Shown piece after piece: positions 26,309 through 34,337 of a DNA stretch of 64,000 bases (the first letter of the stretch is position 1; the number at the start of each line of letters is the position of its first letter). The translations under genes were made by a program, and so were the position numbers. The notes beneath the pieces are model-generated. The model had not been told where the DNA came from. It made no database searches and was given only the letters and a program-made list of their open reading frames with translations. This stretch comes from Cryobacterium roopkundense (GTDB lineage Bacteria > Actinomycetota > Actinomycetes > Actinomycetales > Microbacteriaceae). The stretch spans positions 310,001-374,000 of the forward strand of contig NZ_JACHBQ010000001.1 in the NCBI RefSeq assembly GCF_014200405.1. Reading direction: 5' to 3'.

Positions 26309-27358
26309 CTAACGTGTGTGGCGGGCGATAGCGGGGGTAATCAGACGCGCCTCGGTTCCGAAAACCAGGCCTTCCTCGGTTGCGCTGGGGGCGGCATCCG
26401 GTGGAAAACTCTCCGTCATGGAGAGCGGCATTCGCGCGTTCCGGTAATAGAGGCCGGGCCCGGGTCGCCAGAACGCCGGAGTGGCGTCGGGCACCGCGCG
26501 CAAGAATCCACCCGTGTTGATCTCGACGCGCATGCCGCTCGGGTCGCGAAGGTACAGGTAGTTCTGTTCGCCGATGGCGTGCATGCTCGCGCCGAATTCC
26601 AGGTGTGTGCTCGGGCCGTGTTCGATGCGCACGCCCACCGAATCGAGCGCAGGGGCCGCCCTGAACAACTCAGCGCGGGTGTCCACCCGGTAGGCCATGT
26701 GGTTCATTCGACCGGGACGGTCGGAGCTGTCGAGCAACACCCCGAGGTCGTGAGCCGTGTCGGTCGTGCCGAGTACGGCAAAGACCGTGGTGCGCTCCTG
26801 GTCGAGCACGGTTCGCTGCTGCACCTGCAGGCCGAGAACGTCTTCGTGCCAGGCCAGGAAGGCAGAAACATCGGGCGCCGCCACCGAGACGTGATCGAGC
26901 TGGCGCACCTCGATCGCTGGAGATGGCGTGGCAGGCGCGGAATCCGCGTCGGCGTCTGAGTCGGTCTCCGGTAGGGGCTCTGGTGCATGAAACTTGTTGC
27001 CCTGTGAGAAGAGCTCCATGGTGTGCCCCCACGGTCCGGTGAACGAAAACGAGCGGCCGTGCCCGAAACTCCGCTCGTGCCACCTGCCCTGTACCCCGGC
27101 CGCCTCGACTCGGTGGGCGGCTTCGGTGAGGGAGGCGTCGCTCACCGTGCGCCAGGCCATGCTCACGAGAGCGGGTTCCGGACCGCGCTCGATCACCAGG
27201 CTGTAGAGGTAGTAGTCGTCGCTCGTGCGCAGGTACACCGCAGACGCGTCGCGGTGTGCCTCGTGCATGCCCAACCGCTGCCGATAGAAGGCAACGGATG
27301 CCGCCACATCCGCTGCCGCCAGTCGCACATGCAAGAGGTGGGACAGCAGCTTGATCAT
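26309..27358 (-). CDS. Two-domain VOC protein, extradiol dioxygenase-like
   Basis: The protein has 349 residues with tandem vicinal-oxygen-chelate domains (about 3-130 and 150-290). The second domain keeps the three metal ligands expected in catechol 2,3-dioxygenase-type enzymes: His in LDHVSV, His in MNHMAYRV and Glu in RVEINTGG. The first domain is the degenerate copy. A C-terminal extension (about 300-349) follows. It would open a catecholic or related ring using Fe(II). The start is ATG 27358; the longer frame upstream has no similarity. It is transcribed alone or with the small gene 17 bp upstream on the same strand. The substrate is unknown. Confidence 0.82.
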   Translation of the reverse strand: MIKLLSHLLHVRLAAADVAASVAFYRQRLGMHEAHRDASAVYLRTSDDYYLYSLVIERGPEPALVSMAWRTVSDASLTEAAHRVEAAGVQGRWHERSFGHGRSFSFTGPWGHTMELFSQGNKFHAPEPLPETDSDADADSAPATPSPAIEVRQLDHVSVAAPDVSAFLAWHEDVLGLQVQQRTVLDQERTTVFAVLGTTDTAHDLGVLLDSSDRPGRMNHMAYRVDTRAELFRAAPALDSVGVRIEHGPSTHLEFGASMHAIGEQNYLYLRDPSGMRVEINTGGFLRAVPDATPAFWRPGPGLYYRNARMPLSMTESFPPDAAPSATEEGLVFGTEARLITPAIARHTR

Positions 27359-27374
27359 GGGGTGGGGCCAAACG

Positions 27375-27791
27375 TTAGAGCGCGCGCATGCGGTTGTTTC
27401 GGGCATTGTGCTCGAGTTCGGCGAGGCCGAGCGCCTCCATGAGCGGCGGAATGTACATGCCGAAGCGTCCCCGCAACCCCTTCTTCAGACCGTACCAGCC
27501 GCCGACCGGGTTGGTGTCCGATCGGCCCCAGGCCTCGACGGTGCCGTCCTTAGCCGGCTCCTGTTCGTCGGCGCTGCCGAGGTCCACCCAGTCGCCGACG
27601 GCAACGAGCATGGCGTGCAAGTCGTTGAGGCAGCGCAGCCGGTACTGGTGCGCGGTCGTGCCGACCACGCACACGAGAGCAGGTGGGTCGGCCTCTTCGT
27701 TGCGGTACATGAGGTACTCGGAGGTGCCGGGCGGAGTGCGCAGCACCCAGGGGTCGTCTGTGGTTTCGGTTCCCGTGGCGTCGTTGCTCAT
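27375..27791 (-). CDS. Conserved hypothetical protein, 138 residues
   Basis: A soluble protein without signal or membrane helices. It starts after a good AGGAGG site and begins with an acidic, Thr-rich tail followed by DPWVLRTPPGTSEYLMYRN. The body has GTTAHQYRLRCLNDLHAML and ends RFGMYIPPLMEALGLAELEHNARNNRMRAL. The PPGTSEY segment and the RFG-YIPPLME segment look like conserved blocks of an uncharacterised actinobacterial family, but I cannot name it with certainty. It lies 16 bp upstream of the dioxygenase-like gene on the same strand, and divergent from an MFS exporter. No function is proposed. Confidence 0.75.
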   Translation of the reverse strand: MSNDATGTETTDDPWVLRTPPGTSEYLMYRNEEADPPALVCVVGTTAHQYRLRCLNDLHAMLVAVGDWVDLGSADEQEPAKDGTVEAWGRSDTNPVGGWYGLKKGLRGRFGMYIPPLMEALGLAELEHNARNNRMRAL

Positions 27792-27863
27792 CGTTGGTTC
27801 CTCCTGTGATCGGCTCAATTCATTGTGGCCCAGTCGGAGGCGAGCCTGACCTAGGCTGTGGGA

Positions 27864-29321
27864 ATGAATGACGTGGGTTTTCGCTCCCAGCGCGGTCCCA
27901 TCCTCATCTCCCTCATGGTCACGACCGGGCTTGTCGCGATCGACGCCACGATCCTGGCCACCGCGGTGCCCACGATCGTGAACGACCTCGGCGGGTTCGC
28001 GCAGTTTCCGTGGCTGTTCTCGGTGTACCTGCTCGCGCAGGCGGTGTCGGTGCCGCTCTACGCCAAACTCTCCGACACGGTGGGCCGCAAGCCCATCATC
28101 CTCGTGGGCATCGCCCTCTTCCTGCTCGGCTCGATTCTGTGCGCCCTGGCCTGGAGCATGCCCGCGCTGATCGCGTTCCGTGCGGTGCAGGGCCTCGGCG
28201 CGGGCGCGGTGCAGCCGATGGCCGTCACGATCGCCGGCGACATCTACACAGTTGCCGAACGTGCCAGGGTGCAGGGCTACCTCGCGAGCGTCTGGGCGAT
28301 CTCCGCCGTCGTGGGCCCGACTCTTGGCGGCCTCTTTTCGGAGTTTCTGTCGTGGCGATGGATCTTCTTCGTGAACATTCCGCTGTGTCTGCTCGCCGCC
28401 TGGCTGCTCGCCCGCAGCTTCCACGAGAAGATCGAGAAGCGCCGGCACCGCGTTGACTACCTGGGCGCCGCGCTGCTCACACTCTCGCTCACCCTGCTGA
28501 TTCTCGCCGTGCTCGAAGGCGGGCAGTCCTGGGCATGGAACTCCCCGCAGTCAATCGGAGCCTTCGCGGGTGGTGGCCTGCTCCTGGCCGGTTTCGTGTG
28601 GGCCGAGACCCGGGCCGCCGAACCGGTGCTGCCACTCTGGGTGATCTCGCGGCGGCTGCTGCTCTCCACCTCGCTCATCGGGCTCGGAGTCGGCGCGATC
28701 CTGATCGGCCTCACCTCCTACGTTCCCACCTACCTGCAGGGGTCCCTCGGCACATCGCCGCTCGTGGCCGGGCTTGCCCTCGCCACGCTCACGATCGGCT
28801 GGCCGATTTCGGCCACGCTCTCCGGCAGGGTCTACCTGCGGTTCGGGTTTCGCACCACCGTGCTGCTGGGCATGGTGCTCGTCATCGCCGGCGCGAGCCT
28901 GCTCGCGGCCTTCGGCGGCCGACCCAACCTCGTGATCGTGGGCCTGGGGTGCTTCGTGGTGGGGCTCGGCCTCGGGCTCGTCGCCACGCCCAGCCTCGTG
29001 GCGGCGCAGTCGAGCGTGCCGTGGAACGAGCGCGGTGTGGTAACGGGTACGAACCTCTTCTCTCGCTCGATCGGCAGCGCCGTGGGAGTGGCCATTTTCG
29101 GTGCCGTCGCCAATGTCATCTTCGCCGCCGCCGGAACAGGAACACCCACGCCGGCCGCGGTCGAGGCGGCCTCCACAAGTGTGTTCATCGCCATTGTGAT
29201 TGCCGCCGTGGGGGTTCTCGCGGCCGCGCTGTGGATGCCGGACGTGCGCGCGAACGCGCTGCCGGCATCCGCTCGCAGCGCGCCCCTGCCCGCCGATCCT
29301 CAGCAAACGGATGCCGACTAG
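27864..29321 (+). CDS. MFS drug:H+ antiporter of the DHA2 (EmrB-like) type
   Basis: This is a 485-residue, fourteen-helix MFS protein. The first helices carry LVAIDATILATAVPTI and the loop KLSDTVGRKP between helices 2 and 3. Helix 4-5 carries RAVQGLGAGAVQP and GPTLGGLFSEFLSWRWIFFVNIP, the antiporter motif C of DHA2 exporters. Export of toxic or antimicrobial compounds is the family role; the substrate is unknown. The ATG at 27864 is chosen; an in-frame GTG six bases upstream is also possible. The stop overlaps the stop of the convergent AlaX gene by four bases (CTAG). Confidence 0.9.
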   Translation: MNDVGFRSQRGPILISLMVTTGLVAIDATILATAVPTIVNDLGGFAQFPWLFSVYLLAQAVSVPLYAKLSDTVGRKPIILVGIALFLLGSILCALAWSMPALIAFRAVQGLGAGAVQPMAVTIAGDIYTVAERARVQGYLASVWAISAVVGPTLGGLFSEFLSWRWIFFVNIPLCLLAAWLLARSFHEKIEKRRHRVDYLGAALLTLSLTLLILAVLEGGQSWAWNSPQSIGAFAGGGLLLAGFVWAETRAAEPVLPLWVISRRLLLSTSLIGLGVGAILIGLTSYVPTYLQGSLGTSPLVAGLALATLTIGWPISATLSGRVYLRFGFRTTVLLGMVLVIAGASLLAAFGGRPNLVIVGLGCFVVGLGLGLVATPSLVAAQSSVPWNERGVVTGTNLFSRSIGSAVGVAIFGAVANVIFAAAGTGTPTPAAVEAASTSVFIAIVIAAVGVLAAALWMPDVRANALPASARSAPLPADPQQTDAD

Positions 29322-30187
29322 CTGACAGTCGTCACCATGGTGAGCACGCTCGTGCCATCCACGTCGCTCGTGGCAAGGTGTACCCGCACGGAGCCCAGCT
29401 CGCCGAGGGCGGACACGTGTGTGCCGCCGCAGGGGATGCGCGCGGGCTCACCGGGAAGGGCGCACGCCCAGTAGCGACGGTCCGTGAGGCGGTCGCCGTC
29501 GCGGTCGATGTGCACGGCGGCATCCGTTTCGACCCACGCGGCGAGGGTGGCGTTGATGGCTTCCGTGAGTGCGGGCAAGGCGTCGTCGAATCCCTCCGTC
29601 ACGAAGCCCTTCTTGCGCAGGGACTTGCCGAGCCGATAGGTGTCGGTGGAAGCGTTTTCGGTAATGAGAGACACATCGATCGCGGTACCGTCGAAATCGG
29701 GCGAGCCGAGCGCATCGGCGCGGGGCTCCTTCTTCCACCGGTCGGCGACGGCGAGGTTGAGCGCGAGCGAAGCCAGGTGGCAGGCCGTGTGGCCGGCGGA
29801 GGTGCGCGCCCGGAAGCCGGCGTCGACCGTGACCGTGGCGCGGTCGCCCTCGGCAAGGGCGGCATCGTCGGCAACGATGTGCACCGCCACGAAGGCCCAC
29901 CCCGCCGTGCCCTTCGGCACGCGGATCGCGCGCCCGAGGTGCAGGGACGTGCCGTCGGTCGCGCCCACGATACAGTCGAGCACCGGGATATCGACCGCCT
30001 CGACGCGGAGGGCGGCGTGATCGGCGCCCTGGTCGGGCCAGCCGGCATCGACAGGGTGCACGCTCGTGGCGTTGAGCAGCACGGCGAGACGGCCGTCGGG
30101 CAGTGCCTCCACATGAAGCACGGTGGCCTCGGTTTCGAGGGCTCCGGCCGGGTAGGTGACGAGGGTGTCTTCGACGGGATAGCTCAT
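29318..30187 (-). CDS. AlaX-type alanyl-tRNA editing protein
   Basis: This is a 289-residue stand-alone editing domain related to the second half of alanyl-tRNA synthetase. The zinc/editing residues are visible as HTACH (133-137) and CGGTH (253-257), matching the HxxxH and CxxxH motifs. It would hydrolyse Ser- or Gly-tRNA(Ala) that escapes the synthetase. The ATG at 30187 starts with SYPVEDTLVTYPAG, typical for the family. A longer frame upstream is not supported. It is convergent with the MFS gene and overlaps its stop by four bases. An intrinsic terminator of the upstream small gene ends just before it, so it likely has its own promoter. Confidence 0.87.
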   Translation of the reverse strand: MSYPVEDTLVTYPAGALETEATVLHVEALPDGRLAVLLNATSVHPVDAGWPDQGADHAALRVEAVDIPVLDCIVGATDGTSLHLGRAIRVPKGTAGWAFVAVHIVADDAALAEGDRATVTVDAGFRARTSAGHTACHLASLALNLAVADRWKKEPRADALGSPDFDGTAIDVSLITENASTDTYRLGKSLRKKGFVTEGFDDALPALTEAINATLAAWVETDAAVHIDRDGDRLTDRRYWACALPGEPARIPCGGTHVSALGELGSVRVHLATSDVDGTSVLTMVTTVS

Positions 30188-30223
30188 GTGGTGCGGGCCT
30201 TTCACAGTGTGCGGGCGTGAACG

Positions 30224-30256
30224 AAAAAAAGGTGCCGCCACAACAGTGGCGACACC
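30224..30256 (-). terminator. Rho-independent terminator of the Lys-rich small gene
   Basis: An 11-bp stem (30231-30241 with 30246-30256, one mismatch, loop AACA) is followed on the - strand by seven T (30224-30230). It lies 27 bp beyond the small Lys-rich gene and 37 bp before alaX. Confidence 0.85.
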
Positions 30257-30282
30257 TTCGATGCTATGTCAGGGAGAGGAGC

Positions 30283-30405
30283 CTAGCTCTTGCGAGCCCT
30301 GGAGGCGCTTTCTTCAGACTTGGCCTTCTTGTCGGCCCTCTTCTCCTTGAGCGACTTGTCGGCAACCTTCTTGGTTGCGTCCTTCTTGGGTGATTTGTCA
30401 GCCAT
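30283..30405 (-). CDS. Small Lys/Ala-rich protein, 40 residues
   Basis: A 40-codon gene preceded by an AAGGAG ribosome-binding site 6-7 bases before the ATG and followed by a strong intrinsic terminator, so it looks like a true single-gene unit. The product (start MADKSPKKDATKKVADKS) is about one-third Lys plus many Asp, Glu, Ser and Ala. It has no hydrophobic residues to speak of, hence it is probably disordered and perhaps nucleic-acid-binding. I do not recognise a family; similar tiny basic proteins are common in related genomes. The 235 bp upstream to 30640 holds no other gene. Confidence 0.65.
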   Translation of the reverse strand: MADKSPKKDATKKVADKSLKEKRADKKAKSEESASRARKS

Positions 30406-30640
30406 GTGCACTCCTTCGCAGTGAGCCTTGCCGGCCCCGTCCCTTGAAGAATACGCGGTATCCGCCGCCCGAGCACCACCCCCGCCGCAAGAAAGTACTG
30501 ATGAAACCCCCTGAATCACCTCCGAAGAAGCGGCTGTGCCGCAGCGACCCTGTGCATCTGCTCGCTGCGGCCGTATGCTGGCGGTGCACACACGCCGCCC
30601 GCGTCATCCTGACCGGGGGCACGACAGGGAGGTCGCACAC

Positions 30641-30892
30641 ATGACTGGTATCGCCACATACAAGGCCGTTCTTTTCGGCCCGAACCCCATGGCTTCCGGC
30701 ATGGAACTCGACCTGGAATTCGTGGACGGCGAGTACCAGGACACCGTCGTGCTCGAGGCCGTCGACGAGGGCATCGTGATCATGCGCAGCTATCGTCGCG
30801 GTCACGAAACCGAGGAGCCCGTGCCGTACCGATTTTTCGAAGAGGTGGACGAAGAGCTTTCGGGCCAGGCCGAACCCGACGTGCCCAACTAG
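30641..30892 (+). CDS. Conserved hypothetical protein, 83 residues
   Basis: A small acidic protein beginning MTGIATYKAVLFGPNPMASG and followed by ELDLEFVDGEYQDTVVLEAVDEGIVIM. The alternating hydrophobic pattern suggests a beta-rich fold. The start is supported by an AGGGAGG site about 8 bases upstream. There is no signal or membrane segment and no recognised family. It stands between the divergent Lys-rich gene and the disrupted acetyltransferase. Confidence 0.7.
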   Translation: MTGIATYKAVLFGPNPMASGMELDLEFVDGEYQDTVVLEAVDEGIVIMRSYRRGHETEEPVPYRFFEEVDEELSGQAEPDVPN

Positions 30893-30954
30893 TCGTCCCG
30901 TCGTCGGAGTTTGCGGCGGACGGTCGCCAGCGCGCGGCACGTAGGGTGTAGTTC

Positions 30955-31449
30955 ATGGTGCCCGCCCTACCCGTTATCGTTTCCGTGACGTCGCCGACAT
31001 CCGCTGACGCGCTCGACATATCGTTTCGCTACTACGAGGAACTCGTGGGGCGCTATCATGGGCGTTCCGCTTCCTGAAAAGAGATTCTCGACGCCCAGCG
31101 CGAGTATCCCGGTGATGTGCTCGCGGCCCCGACGGGATTGCTGCTCCTTGCCCATCGGGGAGCTGGCGTGCTTGGCTGTGCGGGACTACGGGTGTGTGCC
31201 GGCGGGGTCGGCGAGGTGACGCGAGTATTCGTGCTGCCGACCGCACGTGGGCAGGGCGTGGCACGGCTGCTCATGCGGGAGCTCGAACGCGAGGCGCGGG
31301 TTCTGGGGCTGCAGGCTCTCCGCCTGGACACCCGAACCGATCTCGTCGAAGCGCGCGGCCTCTACTCCTCTCTCGGCTACCTCGAAGGGGAGGCGCACAA
31401 CGCCGACCCATACGCGAACCACTGGTTTCGCAAGGATCTGGTCGGCTGA
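30955..31449 (+). pseudogene. GNAT acetyltransferase interrupted by an in-frame TGA
   Basis: From ATG 30955 the frame reads about 40 codons of a GNAT N-terminus (SFRYYEELVGRYHGRSAS), hits TGA at 31075-31077, and then continues in the same frame with KEILDAQREYPGDV and the acetyl-CoA site VLPTARGQGVARLLMRELE to a TGA at 31447-31449. A single nonsense codon thus splits an otherwise intact gene of about 164 codons. It may be a recent pseudogene, a base-call error, or expressed as the C-terminal part alone from a GTG near 31117. The C-terminal half retains the RGQG-A motif. Confidence 0.72.
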
Positions 31450-31450
31450 C

Positions 31451-32911
31451 TCAGCGCGCCTCTACGACGCCCATCATGCCGGCATCCTCGTGATCGAGAA
31501 TGTGGCAGTGATAAACGGTTCGTCCGCTGAAATCGCTGAACGCGATCCGAACACGCGTCGTGCTGCGTGCCGGGATGTTGACGACGTCCTGCCAGATCAC
31601 GGTGTCGACGGGCTGGCCGCCCTCCTCGACAATTTGCATCGGCCACACGTGCAGGTGCAGGGGGTGATCCAGCGTGCTGGTGTTCGTGAGGAGCCAGTCT
31701 TCTACGCTTCCGAGCTGCACCGTCTCGTCGATCCTGGCCGCATCGAACGCGCGGCCGTTGATGGTGGGTGCCATCATGGCACCCCCCATGCCGCCCATCC
31801 CCATCGAGAAGACAAGCTCCCGTCGCGCGGTCACGGTGGCGGTACGCAGGTCGCGTGGAGTCGGCTGGGCGGGCACGGCGGCCGCTGCTGCGACGGTCTC
31901 GCCCGCGACCCTGAACGTGGCCAGGGACATGTCGCCGCCGGCCGGGGATATACCGCCGCCCATCATGCCTCCGGCTGTTCCGCGGTCGTAGTTGAGGGCG
32001 CGAAGCGCAGCGTCACCGCCGGTGACGGTCACCAGGAGGTCGGCGCGATTTCCGGGCGCGAGCACGATCTCGGTCACTGGGCGAGCGGATGCGAAACGTC
32101 CGGAGTCCAGACCGAGGAGCGCCAGCTCGTGCCCGTCGAGACGCAACCGCAGATATCGGGACACGCAGGCGTTGACGATGCGCCATCGTTCACGTTCGCC
32201 GGGGCGGGCCGTCATGGTGGGCCCGAGCTGCCCGTTGATCAGAACCAGAGCTCCCTCACGACCTGACATCTTCTCCGTCGCCCGTGCTGCGGCCGGTGCT
32301 CCTGTCGAGTCGACGGTGATGTCGGAGATCACGAGCAGGCGATCCCTGCTCGCGGGGATCGGAATCGGATCTTCGACAACGATTGCTCCGTACAGGCCGC
32401 CGAACACCTGGTCGGCGACCAACCCGTGATGGTGAGGGTGATACCAGTACACGCCGGGGGGATGGTTCGCCGGCAGCTCGTATCGATAGTCGAAGGAGTC
32501 TCCGCCCGGGACAGTGACGAACATGTTGTCGCCGTTGCCTTCGGGGGAGACGTGTAGGCCGTGCACGTGAAGGTTGCTCGGGTCCGTGAGATCGTTGCGC
32601 AGACTCACACCCAGGGCATCGCCCGCGCGAAGGCGCAGCGTCGGTCCGGGCACCCCGTCGTTGTAGGTGAGCGCGCGCACCGAGCGCCCGGCGAGGGTCA
32701 CCTGTCGGGCTGCGGCGTTGAGGGTGACGGCCAGGGCGCCATCCGTGCTGTGTAGCTCGAGAGGTTCCAGGAGTTCGGTGCCGCTCGCGGACGCGGCCGT
32801 TGGAGGGGACGAGACTTTTTGGGTGACAAGCAGGCCCGTTCCGCCGACGGCCACACCTGCAAGCCCCACGCCGCCCAGAATCAGGGCATTGCGCCGGGTG
32901 AGCGGGCGCAC
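31451..32911 (-). CDS. Multicopper oxidase with Tat signal
   Basis: The protein has 486 residues. A twin-arginine signal (TRRNALILGG, residues 5-14, then a hydrophobic stretch) directs export of the folded enzyme. All copper sites are present: HVHGLH (115-120), HPHHH (158-162), HPLHLH (416-421) and HCHILDHEDAGMM (468-480), the last with a T1 axial Met region. A Met/Gly-rich loop GMGGMGGAMM (around 375) is reminiscent of CueO-like cuprous oxidases. It probably oxidises Cu(I) or a phenolic substrate outside the membrane. The GTG start overlaps the stop of the SHOCT gene by one base, and both lie behind a CsoR-like operator, so copper induction is likely. Confidence 0.93.
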   Translation of the reverse strand: MRPLTRRNALILGGVGLAGVAVGGTGLLVTQKVSSPPTAASASGTELLEPLELHSTDGALAVTLNAAARQVTLAGRSVRALTYNDGVPGPTLRLRAGDALGVSLRNDLTDPSNLHVHGLHVSPEGNGDNMFVTVPGGDSFDYRYELPANHPPGVYWYHPHHHGLVADQVFGGLYGAIVVEDPIPIPASRDRLLVISDITVDSTGAPAAARATEKMSGREGALVLINGQLGPTMTARPGERERWRIVNACVSRYLRLRLDGHELALLGLDSGRFASARPVTEIVLAPGNRADLLVTVTGGDAALRALNYDRGTAGGMMGGGISPAGGDMSLATFRVAGETVAAAAAVPAQPTPRDLRTATVTARRELVFSMGMGGMGGAMMAPTINGRAFDAARIDETVQLGSVEDWLLTNTSTLDHPLHLHVWPMQIVEEGGQPVDTVIWQDVVNIPARSTTRVRIAFSDFSGRTVYHCHILDHEDAGMMGVVEAR

Positions 32912-33156
32912 TATCTACCCTCGTCGAGCATCCGCAGGTGGTCGCGATATTGCTCGGCGGTCAGCTCCCCTCGCGCGAAACGCTCATCCAGGATGCGTCG
33001 GGCACCGGTCGGCTCTGGCGAATTGGGGACCGAGGGGGGTGGTGCGCCCGTGTTCGCGAGAAGACGAACGACGACGTACATAATCACCGCTAGGCCCGCG
33101 ATCGCGAGCAATCCGAAGACCCACGACCAGCCCATCGTTCCCAGGCCCCACATCAT
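32911..33156 (-). CDS. SHOCT-domain membrane protein
   Basis: The protein has 81 residues. An N-terminal membrane helix (about 10-34, WSWVFGLLAIAGLAVIMYVVV) is followed by a Pro-rich linker and a C-terminal SHOCT domain (about 51-79, ARRILDERFARGELTAEQYRDHLRML), where the RFARGEL(T/S)xEEY pattern is diagnostic. SHOCT modules are short helical tails of oligomerising membrane proteins. Small SHOCT proteins frequently accompany copper-homeostasis genes in actinobacteria. It is first in the operon with the multicopper oxidase, 38 bp downstream of the copper box. Confidence 0.85.
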   Translation of the reverse strand: MMWGLGTMGWSWVFGLLAIAGLAVIMYVVVRLLANTGAPPPSVPNSPEPTGARRILDERFARGELTAEQYRDHLRMLDEGR

Positions 33157-33193
33157 CAGCTCGCCCCTTCGTCGACTCCGTCGCCGCCATATT

Positions 33194-33210
33194 ATACCCG
33201 TGGGGGGTAT
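33194..33210 (-). promoter_or_regulatory. CsoR-type copper operator
   Basis: ATACCC-GTGGG-GGGTAT has 6-bp inverted arms and a G-rich centre, matching the known CsoR/RicR box pattern (TACCC-N5-GGGTA). It lies 38 bp upstream of the SHOCT-multicopper oxidase operon. No csoR gene is in the window. Confidence 0.65.
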
Positions 33211-33221
33211 TAGCGCGGTGC

Positions 33222-34025
33222 TCAGCCCAGATAAACTCCGCGGGAACTCATGAACGTCTCGGGGTTGAGCATGGTTCCGTCCACTCGGATCTCAAAGTGC
33301 ACGTGGCATCCGCTTGAGGATCCGGTGGAACCCACCAAAGCGATGACCTGGCCGGCGGCGACGCTTTGCCCAGTGTCGACGAGGAGTTCGCTGCTGTGGG
33401 CGTATCCGGACTCCACGCCATCGCCGTGGTCGATGAGGATCCACTGACCGTAGGACCCCCGATAACCTGACTCCACAACGGTTCCTCCCGTCGCGGCGAA
33501 CACGGGCTGGCCGCAAGGGGCGGCGATGTCGGTTCCGTTGTGGTGGTCCCCGACGCCTTCGACCGGCTTGTCCGGGCGAGGACCGAAGGTGCTCGTGATG
33601 CGGCCGAGCGCGGGCAAGGCCCAACCCTGGTCTGTGAGCTGGCTCTGATCGAGACTGGCCCACTGTCCGTTGTCGGCGATCTCGGTGAACGACGCGGGCG
33701 TCGGCGTGGGCTTGGGAATGTCGGTCACCGTGAAGCCATCGCGTTCGAGGGGAGACGACTGCGCCTGGGAGAAGGTGAGGCTTTGCGTGTCTGCGGAGTC
33801 GGCCGCCGTGGGCATGGCCGTCAGCGCCGTACCCGGGTTCACCGCCAGGGCGGGCAGGGTTGCGCTCACGGTGAAGAGGGCGATCATCGCCATGGCGCCA
33901 ACGGCAGCCGCCCGGCTGCGAATCGAGGCCCGTTTCGTCGCGGTTCGCGCGGGCCTCGGCTGACGCGGAAGGGATCGGCTCGCGCGCACCCGGTTCTCGA
34001 GCGCACGAAGGTCTCGCCGAGACAT
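33222..34025 (-). CDS. Secreted M23 (LytM-like) peptidoglycan endopeptidase
   Basis: The protein has 267 residues. A basic N-terminus and membrane helix (about 40-60, AAAVGAMAMIALFTVSATLPALA) act as signal or anchor, followed by a linker. The M23 domain (about 140-262) has zinc ligands in HHNGTD (His162, Asp166), a catalytic His210 in YAHSS and HVHFE (241-245). It would cleave peptide cross-bridges of peptidoglycan. All catalytic residues are present, so it is likely active rather than a regulator. The start ATG 34025 begins MSRRDLRALENRVRA; the frame extends further but without support. Its 5' region carries a long structured leader. Confidence 0.9.
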   Translation of the reverse strand: MSRRDLRALENRVRASRSLPRQPRPARTATKRASIRSRAAAVGAMAMIALFTVSATLPALAVNPGTALTAMPTAADSADTQSLTFSQAQSSPLERDGFTVTDIPKPTPTPASFTEIADNGQWASLDQSQLTDQGWALPALGRITSTFGPRPDKPVEGVGDHHNGTDIAAPCGQPVFAATGGTVVESGYRGSYGQWILIDHGDGVESGYAHSSELLVDTGQSVAAGQVIALVGSTGSSSGCHVHFEIRVDGTMLNPETFMSSRGVYLG

Positions 34026-34260
34026 CGTCGGTGAGCCGGCGCTATCCACGCAAGGCCGCGGGGTGACTGACGTGCGGAGGAGAGAGGAAAAGCATTGAAA
34101 GAATCCTTGCGGGGGTGTGGAAAATGGAACAGGGCGCAGGCACGACGGTGCCTTCGCCAGTCGACGGGTGGACAGGCGCACCGTCGTGGTGGCCCGCTGC
34201 AGGGGGGAGAAGCTCCGCCATGTGTTGATACCTGCGCGGTCGGAGGCACCCAAGTCTTAT
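34026..34260 (-). other. Possible structured leader of the M23 gene
   Basis: About 230 bp upstream of the M23 gene has no ORF of note. It contains an 11-bp perfect inverted repeat (34141-34151 with 34178-34188, cacgacggtgc) and other GC-rich dyads. Cell-wall hydrolase genes in actinobacteria often carry a ydaO-type cyclic-di-AMP riboswitch. I looked for its conserved blocks and could not match them, so this remains an unassigned leader. Confidence 0.3.
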
Positions 34261-34337
34261 GTTGAACGTTAGCTCATCGTCCCCTGTGGAGCCTGAGAGC
34301 GTTGTCGAGTTGGGCTGGCTCCGCCCTGCCGCGGAGG

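Noticed and set aside
31075-31077. TGA as a selenocysteine codon in the acetyltransferase
   Set aside because: GNAT enzymes need no selenocysteine at this position and no hairpin insertion element or sel genes are seen; a nonsense mutation is simpler.
34026-34260. ydaO-type cyclic-di-AMP riboswitch before the M23 gene
   Set aside because: The conserved blocks I know for this RNA were not found; only generic GC-rich stems are present.
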